64,000 bases of DNA from an uncultured bacterium (GCA_905216055.1 CAJMSH010000006.1:82038-146037); one strand, 5' to 3'; positions 27,213 through 37,121 are shown, counted from the stretch's first letter. Translations and numbers: made by a program. Notes: a model not told the origin generated them from the sequence alone.

Positions 27213-30200
27213 ATGATAAAGATAAAAGCTGGTCAAAGGAAGGTAGTCGCATCTGCATTAACATTTTGTTTCTTTTTACAGCAATCTTTTTGTTTGCAGG
27301 TATTGGCAACTCAAATCTCCGGTGTAACAGGTGTTAATGGCGTTTATAATATTGATCCGACTGCTGTTAACGGTGATATCGGTTTTAGAAAATACGATAA
27401 TTTTGATTTGAGTAAAGGTGATGTTGCAAACCTTATATTCAATAATTTGACTAATGGAAAAGATATAAATACATTTATCAACCTTGTTGACAATCAAATT
27501 AATGTTCAAGGTATTGTCAATTCTGTAACCAAAGACGGCTCTTTTAATCCTGGCGGGCATGCCGTATTTGTTTCCCCTAACGGGATGGTTGTCGGTTCAA
27601 GCGGTGTCTTGAACGTAGGTTCTTTATCTGTTTTGACTCCTGAAAGTAATACTTATGAAGCTTATAAAAGTAATTTGAGAGATGCAAGCAAAGCTCCTTC
27701 TTTATTACAAAATTATAGAGAAGAATTAGCAGCTCACGGTAATGGAGTTGTAAAAATTGATGGTAATGTACTTGCTCGTAATTTTGTTGATATAAATGCT
27801 GCTGATGTAAATGTCGCAAATAACGCTCTAATTATGTCAGGGGTAAAAAATTCAACTAAACTTACTTCAAATGAACAAGCTAATGTGTTATTTAAAAGTT
27901 TAGTAAATACCAATAATTTAAATCCTGCAAATTCTTTTAGAAACGATAACGGCAGTATAAGAATTGAATCTTATGGCGCAAATGGCGGTACTGCAATTGC
28001 AGGTAATATGAAGAATTTTGGTAAGGGTAATATAGAAATTATCAATACCGGTTCTAAAGGAATTGATATTTCTGGCAGAACTTCAAACGCTTCAGGTGAA
28101 ACTACTCTTGTAAATGCAAACGGTGATGTTAATGTTTCAGGGTTAGTTTTAAATAGAGGCGGTAAATTAGTTGTTGATAACAAAGGTTCAGGTGTTTTAA
28201 TCGCATCCACTGGTATTTTGGATAATAGAAATGATGAATTAATTATTGCAAATACAGGTGTTAAGGGCGTTAATATTGAAAATGGCGCAAAAGTCTTAAA
28301 TTATACTGATTCAGTAAATATCAATAACACAGGATTGAATGGTGTTAATGTAAAAGGACTTGTCAGCGCAAACGGTATTAATATAAATAATAAAGATTCA
28401 AATGTCGTAATTGGTGATAAGATAGGCAAAAATTATTTGACATCTTCCGGTAACGTAAATATTGATATTAATAATGGTAATTTATTAAATTACGGCACTA
28501 ATGTAAATCTTATTAAAGCATCAAAGGATTTAAATATTAATGTTACAAACGGAGCTATCGGACAGGAAGTTGGTCCATGTGACGGTGGTGTTTGTACAGG
28601 AATAGGACCTGAAGCAAGAGATTTGACAAAATCCGTTAATATTGCAGTAGATGGAAAAGTTAATGCTGTAAGCTCAAAAGGTTCAAATCAATCTTTAGTA
28701 AATATTGCAAGTTTAGATAAAAATATGAATGTTGATAAAGTAAAGGCTGATGGCAGAGTTATTTTACTTGCTGACAGTTCTGTAAAAGGTTCTAAAGCTT
28801 TTGATATTGTAAATGCTTCATCAAATTCATCTGTTCCAAATGTTGAAGGTGCAGGAATTTCAATGATTGCAAGCGGTAATATCGGTTCTAAAGATAACGC
28901 ATTAACATTCAGACAAACTCAAGGAAATTTTGGTAAAGTTGATGAAAATTTAAATCACTCTTCAAATGCAAAATATGGCGTTGATATGCTTGCAATTAAA
29001 GATATCAATGTAAAAGGTATGGATTCTGCTGACGGTAAAAAACTTGATACAAATGTTTGCGGAATTATATCAAGAGAAGGCAGTGTAAATGCTGAATTTT
29101 CCGGTGATACATATATAAGAGAAATTACCGCTAAAAATAATGTAGATTTAACAACTCGCGGTCAAAATATGTATATCGAAAATCTTGGAAATGTTCCTAC
29201 ATATCCACAAGATTATTACGGTAAAAACGGTAATATAAATCCTGAAAAAGTAAAAGTAACAGCATTGGATTTAGGAACATCTTGGCCTGAAAATCCTGCA
29301 AATTCTACAATTATAATTAAAAATGGTACAATAAACGGCTCAGGTGAAGGCAGACCAGCTCACGAACAAGATTTGACACTTGTTGCAGATAACGCTTATG
29401 CAGGCGGTTACTATTTTAATATGGGTAAAAATAGAGGTGAAGTAGAAAATTCGGATCCTCTTAGATTCAACCCATCTAGTGTAACAGAAGATAATAGAAC
29501 TAATACAATAACAAATTCATCTGATGCGGCAAAACCTGTTTCAATCAGAGCAAAAGCAGTAAGACCTGATGATGTTACAGCAATCGGCAAAGAAGAAGAT
29601 GAACGTAACTACTATTATGGTGGAAGTTCACAAGGAAATGATGACGGATATGATGGTGTAAAAGATGATGATGGAAACTATGTTGATAATCCTTCTACAG
29701 ATGATCAAGGAAACGAAAATGATGATGACAACGTAGTTGTTCCTAAAGATGATGATTCTGTTGTAGATACCGATAGTGATAGTGATACAGATATTGATAC
29801 GGACACAGATACCGATACTGACATTGACACAGATTCTGATACCGATACAGATACAGATACCGATATTGATACAGATACTGATATGGATACCGATACTGAC
29901 ATTGACACAGATTCTGATACCGATACTGAAATAGATTCAGATTCTGATTCAGATGCTGACACTGATACTGATAAGAACACTGATACAGATACGGATATTG
30001 ACACTGATACGGACACGGACTCTGATACTGATGTAGACAGTGATTCAGATAGTGATAATGATACAGATACTGATATGGACACAGATAATGATACCGATAC
30101 AGATGTAGATACGGATTCTGATACTGATACAGATTCTGACACTGACACGGATTCCGATACTGATACGGATTCAGATACGGACACAGATTCTGATACAGAT

Positions 30201-31040
30201 ACGGATTCAGATACTGATACGGATAATGATTCGGATAGTGATGATGATTCGGATGATGATAACGATTCAGACAGTGATACAGATTCTGACACCGATACAG
30301 ATAATGACACTGATACCGATACTGATGTAGATACTGATACCGATGCAGACACTGATACAGATTCCGATACTGATACGGATAATGATTCGGATTCAGATAC
30401 TGATAATGATATGGATTCTGATACGGATAATGATGATGATATAGATTCAGATACAGATATAGACACCGATACAGATGTAGATACTGATACTGATACGGAT
30501 AGCGATTCAGACTCAGATATTGATAGTGATTCCGATACAGATACGGATTCCGATACAGATATTGATTTGGATTCTGATTCAGATATGGATTCTGACTCTG
30601 ATGATGATGGCCATCCTGATAGACCGGATAGGAATGTTGATTATGGTAAGGAAGTTTATAAACAACGTGTAGTTGATTATAGCGTTAACTCAATCGATAA
30701 ACGTCAATATATGAGATTTAGTGCAAGAGATAACAGAAACCCTGTTCAATTAGCTAACAACAATCAAATTGATTCTATACTTGATATTTCAAGGGGTGGA
30801 ATAGCTGTAACTCACCATAATGATTTGAAAGTCGGTGATGTTGTTCCTGTTAATATTTCTTACGGTAATTTGAATATAAATGCAGATGTCAAGATTGTTT
30901 CTGCAACAGACAGACGTGCCGGGGCTGAATTTATAAATCTTGATCAGGCTACAGCAAACAAACTTCTTTATATGAATATATTATTAGAAGAACAAACTGC
31001 AGCAAGAAATACTGCAAATGACTTGTCTTATATAAAATAG
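27213..31040 (+). CDS. Giant filamentous-haemagglutinin-like adhesin with Asp-Ser/Thr repeats and C-terminal PilZ domain
   Basis: A 1275-residue protein. Residues 1-33 are a signal peptide. Residues about 34-220 resemble the TPS/haemagglutination domain of two-partner-secreted adhesins (VSPNGMVVGSSGVLNVGSL corresponds to the NPNG region). A beta-helix-like Asn/Gly/Val-rich part runs to about 800. Residues about 852-1131 are almost purely Asp alternating with Ser or Thr, recalling staphylococcal SD stalks. After HPDRPDRNVDYG a PilZ domain occupies about 1160-1265, with the two c-di-GMP signatures RFSAR (1168-1172) and DISRGG (1191-1196). PilZ domains are normally cytoplasmic, so this fusion is strange. 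No TpsB-type transporter is nearby. AAAGGA precedes the ATG. Confidence 0.85.
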   Translation: MIKIKAGQRKVVASALTFCFFLQQSFCLQVLATQISGVTGVNGVYNIDPTAVNGDIGFRKYDNFDLSKGDVANLIFNNLTNGKDINTFINLVDNQINVQGIVNSVTKDGSFNPGGHAVFVSPNGMVVGSSGVLNVGSLSVLTPESNTYEAYKSNLRDASKAPSLLQNYREELAAHGNGVVKIDGNVLARNFVDINAADVNVANNALIMSGVKNSTKLTSNEQANVLFKSLVNTNNLNPANSFRNDNGSIRIESYGANGGTAIAGNMKNFGKGNIEIINTGSKGIDISGRTSNASGETTLVNANGDVNVSGLVLNRGGKLVVDNKGSGVLIASTGILDNRNDELIIANTGVKGVNIENGAKVLNYTDSVNINNTGLNGVNVKGLVSANGININNKDSNVVIGDKIGKNYLTSSGNVNIDINNGNLLNYGTNVNLIKASKDLNINVTNGAIGQEVGPCDGGVCTGIGPEARDLTKSVNIAVDGKVNAVSSKGSNQSLVNIASLDKNMNVDKVKADGRVILLADSSVKGSKAFDIVNASSNSSVPNVEGAGISMIASGNIGSKDNALTFRQTQGNFGKVDENLNHSSNAKYGVDMLAIKDINVKGMDSADGKKLDTNVCGIISREGSVNAEFSGDTYIREITAKNNVDLTTRGQNMYIENLGNVPTYPQDYYGKNGNINPEKVKVTALDLGTSWPENPANSTIIIKNGTINGSGEGRPAHEQDLTLVADNAYAGGYYFNMGKNRGEVENSDPLRFNPSSVTEDNRTNTITNSSDAAKPVSIRAKAVRPDDVTAIGKEEDERNYYYGGSSQGNDDGYDGVKDDDGNYVDNPSTDDQGNENDDDNVVVPKDDDSVVDTDSDSDTDIDTDTDTDTDIDTDSDTDTDTDTDIDTDTDMDTDTDIDTDSDTDTEIDSDSDSDADTDTDKNTDTDTDIDTDTDTDSDTDVDSDSDSDNDTDTDMDTDNDTDTDVDTDSDTDTDSDTDTDSDTDTDSDTDTDSDTDTDSDTDTDNDSDSDDDSDDDNDSDSDTDSDTDTDNDTDTDTDVDTDTDADTDTDSDTDTDNDSDSDTDNDMDSDTDNDDDIDSDTDIDTDTDVDTDTDTDSDSDSDIDSDSDTDTDSDTDIDLDSDSDMDSDSDDDGHPDRPDRNVDYGKEVYKQRVVDYSVNSIDKRQYMRFSARDNRNPVQLANNNQIDSILDISRGGIAVTHHNDLKVGDVVPVNISYGNLNINADVKIVSATDRRAGAEFINLDQATANKLLYMNILLEEQTAARNTANDLSYIK
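29766..30608 (+). repeat. Asp-Ser/Thr coding repeat of the adhesin
   Basis: About 840 bases of GAT/GAC codons alternating with Ser or Thr codons, with occasional Ile, Val, Met, Asn and Asp changes. It encodes a highly acidic stalk of about 280 residues, likely extended and calcium-binding. Codons vary between GAT/GAC and ACA/ACT/ACC/ACG, so it is not a simple recent slippage product, yet length change by recombination is likely. Confidence 0.9.
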
Positions 31041-31060
31041 AAAAATAAAAATACTGATAA

Positions 31061-31101
31061 AAAAATAAGCTGTTAACTTAATTGTTTAACAGCTTATTTT
31101 T
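31061..31101. terminator. Bidirectional terminator between adhesin and 588-residue orphan
   Basis: AAAAATAAGCTGTTAA pairs with TTAACAGCTTATTTTT around a 9-base loop. It overlaps the stop codon of the minus-strand gene and follows the adhesin stop by 20 bases. Confidence 0.8.
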
Positions 31102-32866
31102 ATACGTATGCTGCGTGATTTAAACTAGAAATCCTTGCTCTTCTGATTTTTTGGAATCTGCTATCTTGGCTTAAATCCCATTGAGGAACATAACCTTTCG
31201 TGCTGCCTGTGTATTGAGCTGGTGTGTTTTGGCTCATAAATAATGCTGCTGTTGATTGAATTCCGTTTGCAATTTTGCTCCAATCAAATTTTTGACTTGA
31301 TTTTGCAGCTTTTGATGCAACGTTTTGGAATTTAGAAACTGTTTTTTCTCCAACAGATTTTCTTGCTTTTTTACTCAAGCCGCTAACAGTATTATTTTGT
31401 ATTGTTCCTCCGGCTTCTGCAATATTTGTAGTAAATTCTTTAGTTGCTTCTGTTTGGGCATTTAATACAGTTGCATTATTTGATATTTTATCGTTTTTAA
31501 TGTCATTGATTAAGTTTTTGCTAATATCTCCAGTTTTATCATTTGCCATATCACTTTGAAGTTTACTGCTTATGGATTTTTTCATTTCTTTTTCAGTCAT
31601 ACCGCCAAGATCTCCTGATTTGGCTAGTTGTTCTGCTTTTTCTTTTGCGGCTGTGTTTGCTGCAAGTTTTTGAGTTGCTTGATTTGCTTGTTCATCTATT
31701 TTGTTAAAAGTATTGCCAAGATCTTTAGTTGATTTAACAGCAGCTGTACCTGTTTGAACTGCACTTGCTACACTTGTTAAGGCGCCTGTCAAATTGCCAT
31801 CGGCTGCGTATGCGGCTGTTTTTGTCAAGTTTGCTGCAGTTTGACCATAGTTGCCAACCATTTCTACAACAGTTCCGACTTTTTGCATTATGTTACCTGT
31901 TGCAATTAAGGCTGCACCTGCTCCAAATAGACCGCTCATTGCTGATCCTAATGCAACAAGACCTTTACCTGCTACTGTTACAAGTTGTCCTGTTTGGGCT
32001 ACAAGTGCACTGATTTGTTCAATTTTCGTTGCAACTTCAATTACTTTGTTAGTTTCGGATTGGTTTGATTCTATAGCTTTTGTATTTTGTTGGTTTACTT
32101 TTATGTAATTGTTGTTTGTCCTTTGCATTTGTTTAAGAGTTCTTGATGAACTTCTTTGCAAAGAATATATTTGGGTTCCGTTGCTTTGAACCAATGAAAC
32201 TTTTGAGCCTATTAATGTTTGAAGTGCATTAATTCGGCTTTGATTTGCTTTTGATTGAGTCCCGTTTGTTGCATCGTTAATTGAAAAAGATGATGAACCA
32301 AGAAGTGAATTTAATTCATTTTGTGCGTTATCAATTTCTGTTTGTGCTTCTTCGGTTTCTTGAACAAGTTTTTCAAGTTTGTCATTATCTTTTTTAAATT
32401 CTGCTTGTTGTTTTTGTAATTGTTCTTGGAATTTTTTATCGTCTTTTACTACTTGTTTATTAAGCTTTTGTGCGTTTGTATTAAATTTATCTACTGTTGT
32501 TTTATCGTTCTTAGTATCTTGAGTTAATGCTTCAACTTGTTCTCCGCTTGCTTCAGCACTTGCTGCTGCTGCTTTACCGTCTGAAACGTTATCAATATTC
32601 CCGAGATTGTCAGAAGTTGTTTGAGTTCCGGAACTACCAGTAGTAGTAGCTCTAGTGCCACCTGCAAATTCATTTAAGCTTTTTAAAGTATTAAGATCGT
32701 TTAATGAGCCTGTTGTTTGTAATGAAGCTTTTGCCTCCGGTGCATTAAAGATTGAACCTGTCATCTTAAGATATTCAGGTTTGTTTGCAGAAGCTTTTTT
32801 AGCTTGAGTGCTAAAGTTAAGCTTGATTGCATCAATCTTATTCTGTTGTACATTAGATATCGGCAT
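31100..32866 (-). CDS. Coiled-coil and hydrophobic-core orphan, translocator-like architecture
   Basis: A 588-residue protein that I do not recognise. It has no signal peptide; the N-terminus is polar and Ser/Thr/Asn/Gln/Ala-rich (1-110). Residues about 110-285 are strongly helical and coiled-coil-like (KFQEQLQKQQAEFKKD). Residues about 285-375 are Gly/Ala-rich and hydrophobic (VAGKGLVALGSAMSGLFGAG), long enough for two membrane-active helices; the rest is helical, ending in a basic stretch. This order resembles the pore-forming translocators of type III secretion (YopB/IpaB type), but no sequence motif proves it. Phage tail tape-measure proteins are another possibility; no phage genes are seen. 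AGGAGAG precedes the ATG. Confidence 0.7.
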   Translation of the reverse strand: MPISNVQQNKIDAIKLNFSTQAKKASANKPEYLKMTGSIFNAPEAKASLQTTGSLNDLNTLKSLNEFAGGTRATTTGSSGTQTTSDNLGNIDNVSDGKAAAASAEASGEQVEALTQDTKNDKTTVDKFNTNAQKLNKQVVKDDKKFQEQLQKQQAEFKKDNDKLEKLVQETEEAQTEIDNAQNELNSLLGSSSFSINDATNGTQSKANQSRINALQTLIGSKVSLVQSNGTQIYSLQRSSSRTLKQMQRTNNNYIKVNQQNTKAIESNQSETNKVIEVATKIEQISALVAQTGQLVTVAGKGLVALGSAMSGLFGAGAALIATGNIMQKVGTVVEMVGNYGQTAANLTKTAAYAADGNLTGALTSVASAVQTGTAAVKSTKDLGNTFNKIDEQANQATQKLAANTAAKEKAEQLAKSGDLGGMTEKEMKKSISSKLQSDMANDKTGDISKNLINDIKNDKISNNATVLNAQTEATKEFTTNIAEAGGTIQNNTVSGLSKKARKSVGEKTVSKFQNVASKAAKSSQKFDWSKIANGIQSTAALFMSQNTPAQYTGSTKGYVPQWDLSQDSRFQKIRRARISSLNHAAYV

Positions 32867-33041
32867 AGCTCTCCTGCTTATTTAATCTCTCTTAAATATA
32901 TAAAAACTTTATTTTTCGTCTAATTTCAGCATGTTTTCATGTTGTTACATTTGTTAATATTTAAAATTTGCCTTAAAATTTTATTTTTGGTAAAATAAAA
33001 AATGTATTTTAGTTACGTAGTAATAGAGGGAGATATAGATT

Positions 33042-33854
33042 ATGAAACTAATGGAAGGTAAAAAGGGTGTAATTTTCGGAGTATCAAATACTCACGGAAT
33101 CGCTTATGCCATTGCAAAACAACTTCATGAAGCAGGTGCTGATATCGCATTTACATACGCCGGCGAAGCTATGGAAAAAAGAGTTAGACCTTTAGCTGAA
33201 GATATGGGCGCAAAAATTATTATGAGCTGCGATGTTACAAAAGAAGATGAAGTTGCAGCTGTATTCAAAGAATGTGAAAGAGTTTACGGTAAATTGGACT
33301 TTGTAGTACATGCTGTTGCATTTGCTGCTAAAGAAGATTTACAAGGTAGATTTATTGATACATCTCGTGCAGGTTGGGATTTGGCAATGGGTGTAAGTGC
33401 ATATTCTCTTATTACTCTTTGTAAATATGCTGAACCTATTTTGAAAGAAGGTGCTTCTGTATTTGCATTAACATATTTGGGTTCAGAATTTGTAGTAGCA
33501 AATTACAATGTAATGGGCGTTGCTAAAGCTGCATTAGAATCTTCTATGAGATATTTAGCCGCTGATTTAGGTAAAAAAGGAGTTAGAGTTAACTGTATTT
33601 CAGCTGGCGCTGTTAAAACACTTGCTGCAAAAGGTATTTCTGGATTTGATAAAATGCTTAAAGCAGCAGTTGCAAAATCACCTCTTAACCGTAATGTTGC
33701 ATTGGAAGATGTTGGTAAAGCAGGTTTGTATTTAGCATCTGATTTATCTACAGGTACAACAGGTCAAATCTTGTATGTAGATTGCGGATGTCACGCTGTT
33801 TATGCTTCATTGGAAGAAATGGAAATTATTGCAAATTCTATTCCTAGAGCATAG
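33042..33854 (+). CDS. fabI: Enoyl-[acyl-carrier-protein] reductase (NADH) FabI
   Basis: A 270-residue FabI. It has GVSNTHGIAYAIAK in the cofactor loop, VVHAVAFA, the LTYLGSEFVVANYNVMGVAK segment holding the catalytic Tyr-x6-Lys, and the C-terminal TGTTGQILYVDCG. It carries out the last reduction of each fatty acid elongation cycle and would also serve the BioC-started pimeloyl route. AGAGGGAGAT precedes the ATG. It is monocistronic and ends at a strong terminator. Confidence 0.95.
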   Translation: MKLMEGKKGVIFGVSNTHGIAYAIAKQLHEAGADIAFTYAGEAMEKRVRPLAEDMGAKIIMSCDVTKEDEVAAVFKECERVYGKLDFVVHAVAFAAKEDLQGRFIDTSRAGWDLAMGVSAYSLITLCKYAEPILKEGASVFALTYLGSEFVVANYNVMGVAKAALESSMRYLAADLGKKGVRVNCISAGAVKTLAAKGISGFDKMLKAAVAKSPLNRNVALEDVGKAGLYLASDLSTGTTGQILYVDCGCHAVYASLEEMEIIANSIPRA

Positions 33855-33874
33855 GTTAAAATGTAAATTTTGAG

Positions 33875-33906
33875 AGGCAGGCTGAGAATTAGTCTGCCTT
33901 TTTTAT
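33875..33906 (+). terminator. Terminator of fabI
   Basis: AGGCAGGCT pairs with AGTCTGCCT (one G-T pair) around GAGAATT, followed by TTTTTTA. Confidence 0.8.
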
Positions 33907-33919
33907 ATGTTATTAATTA

Positions 33920-34342
33920 TTATTTTAGTTTTGGGTAAAGTTTAGATAAAATATTTTTTAAATCTTTTTTATTATAATATTTCCGATTAATTTGATAAAA
34001 AGTTTGAGTTTTTGTATTTATAACAAGCATAATTGGGAGTTTTTCATTGATACCAAAAGCTTCATATAATTCTTGGTATTCTTTAATTTTTGTATTTAAT
34101 ATACAAAAATTATATTTCCCTTTAAATTCATCATAAATCATTTCTCCAATTGGAGCCATTTTGATAATCGAAAATATATCATTTGAATTAGCAAAAACAA
34201 GTATGAACGGTGATGTTTGCTTTATTCCTTGTTCATAATGAATTCCAAGATAAGGCTTGTTTAAGTATTCCTTAATATTCAATGCAAAACAGTTTTGCGG
34301 AAGAAGGAATATTATGAGAATTATTAATAAAAGTCTTTTCAT
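33920..34342 (-). CDS. Secreted thioredoxin-fold-like protein lacking a CxxC site
   Basis: A 140-residue protein with a signal peptide (MKRLLLIILIIFLLPQNCFA). The mature part has alternating strands and helices: SPFILVFANSND, YNFCILNTKIKEYQELYEAFGI, then LPIMLVINTKTQTFYQINRKY, which follows the thioredoxin pattern including a Pro before the strand (KLPIMLV) corresponding to the cis-Pro. There is no CxxC, so it would not be a redox enzyme; a periplasmic scaffold or sensor is possible. The fold assignment is tentative. TATAAG lies 7 bases before the ATG without a ribosome binding site. Confidence 0.65.
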   Translation of the reverse strand: MKRLLLIILIIFLLPQNCFALNIKEYLNKPYLGIHYEQGIKQTSPFILVFANSNDIFSIIKMAPIGEMIYDEFKGKYNFCILNTKIKEYQELYEAFGINEKLPIMLVINTKTQTFYQINRKYYNKKDLKNILSKLYPKLK

Positions 34343-34417
34343 GTTAATACTTATATCATAATAAGTTTGTTTATGCTATTTTAATATTATATTGTAAAAT
34401 TAAAGAGGGATTTTTAT

Positions 34418-37066
34418 ATGACAGCAACTAAAATTGAAGATTTACCCACAGTTTATGATCCAAAAGAAACAGAAGAAAAAATTTATAAATTCTGGGAAGA
34501 CGGTGAATATTTTAAGGCTGATGCAAAAAGTTTAAAGCCTGCATATTCAATGGTTATTCCGCCTCCAAATGTTACAGGCGTTCTTCACATGGGGCACGCT
34601 TTAGATGAAACTTTACAAGATATTTTGACACGTTACCACAGAATGTCAGGATTTGAAACATTATGGCTTCCGGGAACTGATCACGCAGGGATTGCGACTC
34701 AAAATGTTGTTGAAAAGAAATTAAGAGAAAAAGGCTTATCAAGATATGATTTAGGCCGTGAAAAATTCCTTGAAGAAACTTGGAAATGGGCTAATGAACA
34801 TAAATCTGCTATTTTAGATCAATGTAAACGTTTAGGAGCTTCTTTTGATCGTTCAAGAGAACGTTTTACATTTGATAAAGGTTGTTCAGATGCTGTAAAA
34901 GAAGTTTTTGTAAGACTTTATGAGAAAGGTTTAATTTATAAAGGAAAATATATTGTAAACTGGTGCCCTCGTTGTAACAGTGCTATTTCTGATGTTGAAA
35001 CAGAATATGCAACAGAACAAGGCCACATGTGGGAAATTTCTTATCCATTGAAAGGTGAAAGCGGAGCAATAATAGTTGCTACTACACGTCCGGAAACAAT
35101 TTTTGGTGATGTCGCAATAGCAGTTCATCCATCTGATCATAAATATTCTGAATTGATTGGAAAAACTGTTATTATTCCTCTTTCAGGTAGAGAAATTCCT
35201 ATTATCGCAGATGAATATGTTGATAAGAATTTTGGAACAGGTGCTGTTAAGATTACTCCTGCTCATGATCCGAATGACTTTGAAGTTGGTAAACGTCATG
35301 GGTTAAATCCAATTTGGGTTATCAATAATGACGGTACAATGAAGGCTTGCGGAGAAGTCCCTCAAGAATTGCATGGACTAGACAGATATGAAGCTAGAGA
35401 AAAAATTATCGGTATGCTTTCATATAACAATTTCTTGTTGAGAACAAGAGAGCACGAACATAATGTTGGTAAATGTCAACGTTGCGGAACTACTATTGAA
35501 CCGTTACTTTCTGAACAATGGTTTGTAAAAATGGCTCCTTTGGCTAAAGAAGCTATCGCAGCTGTTAAAGATGGTAGAATTAAATTTGTCCCTGAACGTT
35601 GGGAAAAGAATTACCTTGGTTGGATGGAAAATATCAGAGATTGGTGCATTTCTCGTCAGTTGTGGTGGGGACATCAAATTCCTGCATATTATCATAACGA
35701 AACAGGTGAAATGGTTGTTGCTAAAGAAAATCCGGATCCGGAACATTATACTCAAGATTCTGATGTTCTTGATACTTGGTTTTCATCAGGTTTGTGGCCA
35801 TTTTCAACTATGGGTTGGCCAAATACCGAAAGTGATGATTTCAAAAAATTCTATCCTACTACAACTCTTGTAACAGGTTTTGATATTATTTTCTTCTGGG
35901 TTGCAAGAATGATTACAATGGGATTGGAATTTACTGGAAAAGCTCCTTTCTCAACTGTTTATATTCACGGACTTATCAGAGATGAAAAAGGTCAAAAAAT
36001 GTCTAAATCTAAAGGCAACACTATTGATCCTGTTAAAATTATTGATAAATACGGTTGTGATGCTTTGAGATTTACAATGACTTCTTTATGTACATACGGC
36101 GGTCAGGATATCAAAATGAGCGAAGAAAGATTTGAATATGGCAGAAACTTTGCTAATAAAATCTGGAACGCTTCAAGATTTGTTTTGATGAATCTTGATG
36201 GTGTTGATAACAAAGATATCGATTTTGATAATTTGACAATTGCTGATAAATGGATTTTAGATAAGTTGAATAAAACAGCAAAAGAAGTTAACGATAATAT
36301 TAAAGAATTCAGAATTGGTGAAGTCGCTCACGTATTATACGATTTCTTCTGGAATTCTTATTGCGATTGGTATGTTGAAATTGCAAAAATTCAACTTCAA
36401 GATGCAGAATTAAAAGCAAATACTCAGCGTGTTTTGAGATATGTTCTTGATATGTCATTGAGAATGTTACATCCTATAATGCCTCATATCACTGAAAGAG
36501 TATGGCAATTAATCCCTAAAGAAACTGAAACTAAAGCTTTAATCGTTGCTGAATTTCCAACGTTCAAAGAAGAATTGGAATTCCCTAAAGAAGCTCAAGA
36601 AATGGAACTCGTTTTTGATACAATTACATCATTGCGTAATGTTCGTCAAAGTTTCAATATCTCTCCTTCTATTAAATGTGATATTGAAATTAGAGCTGAA
36701 AAAGATGAAAAACCTATTTTTGAAGAAATTGAAGCTTATATTAAACGTCTTGCAAGGGTTGAAAATATATCTTATGCAGATATGAATGCTCCTGTTCCAC
36801 CAAAGAGTGCAACAGCAGTTGTTTCAGCTTCAAAAATAATCTTGCCTTTAGCTGATTTGATTGACTTGGATGCTGAAATAGCTCGTCAACAAAAGAAATT
36901 AGATAAGCTTACTGCGGAAAAGAAATCTATGCTCGGCAGAATTAATAATCCAAAATTTGTTGCAAATGCTCCAAAAGAACTTATAACTCAAACAAAAGAC
37001 AGAATTGCAGAAATTGAAATTCAAGAAAAAGTTATAAATGATTTGATTTTATCATTGAAATCTTAA
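34418..37066 (+). CDS. valS: Valyl-tRNA synthetase
   Basis: An 882-residue class Ia synthetase with the HIGH motif in PPPNVTGVLHMGHAL near residue 55, a CP1 editing domain (VATTRPETIFGDVAIAVHP), GQKMSKSKGN at about 525 and an anticodon-binding helical domain. The last 65 residues form the ValS-type C-terminal coiled coil (LDAEIARQQKKLDKL). It attaches valine to tRNA-Val. AAAGAGGG precedes the ATG. Confidence 0.97.
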   Translation: MTATKIEDLPTVYDPKETEEKIYKFWEDGEYFKADAKSLKPAYSMVIPPPNVTGVLHMGHALDETLQDILTRYHRMSGFETLWLPGTDHAGIATQNVVEKKLREKGLSRYDLGREKFLEETWKWANEHKSAILDQCKRLGASFDRSRERFTFDKGCSDAVKEVFVRLYEKGLIYKGKYIVNWCPRCNSAISDVETEYATEQGHMWEISYPLKGESGAIIVATTRPETIFGDVAIAVHPSDHKYSELIGKTVIIPLSGREIPIIADEYVDKNFGTGAVKITPAHDPNDFEVGKRHGLNPIWVINNDGTMKACGEVPQELHGLDRYEAREKIIGMLSYNNFLLRTREHEHNVGKCQRCGTTIEPLLSEQWFVKMAPLAKEAIAAVKDGRIKFVPERWEKNYLGWMENIRDWCISRQLWWGHQIPAYYHNETGEMVVAKENPDPEHYTQDSDVLDTWFSSGLWPFSTMGWPNTESDDFKKFYPTTTLVTGFDIIFFWVARMITMGLEFTGKAPFSTVYIHGLIRDEKGQKMSKSKGNTIDPVKIIDKYGCDALRFTMTSLCTYGGQDIKMSEERFEYGRNFANKIWNASRFVLMNLDGVDNKDIDFDNLTIADKWILDKLNKTAKEVNDNIKEFRIGEVAHVLYDFFWNSYCDWYVEIAKIQLQDAELKANTQRVLRYVLDMSLRMLHPIMPHITERVWQLIPKETETKALIVAEFPTFKEELEFPKEAQEMELVFDTITSLRNVRQSFNISPSIKCDIEIRAEKDEKPIFEEIEAYIKRLARVENISYADMNAPVPPKSATAVVSASKIILPLADLIDLDAEIARQQKKLDKLTAEKKSMLGRINNPKFVANAPKELITQTKDRIAEIEIQEKVINDLILSLKS

Positions 37067-37121
37067 AGATTTGTAACGAAAAATTTATGGATTTAATTAT
37101 AAAACTCAAAAAAATAAATTT

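Noticed and set aside
27131..27337. 68-codon plus-strand frame overlapping the adhesin start
   Set aside because: It lacks a ribosome binding site, and the adhesin frame has a signal peptide and AAAGGA in the proper place.
29705..30466. Open frame of 253 codons on the minus strand, Ser/Val/Glu-rich
   Set aside because: It is the antisense of the Asp-Ser/Thr repeat; the simple codon pattern leaves all frames open and there is no ribosome binding site.
29766..30608. Repeat array considered as CRISPR
   Set aside because: It is in-frame coding DNA with no regular spacers and no cas genes nearby.
31100..32866. Phage tail tape-measure protein
   Set aside because: Coiled coil plus hydrophobic core would fit, but there are no tail, capsid or terminase genes around it; left as unassigned.
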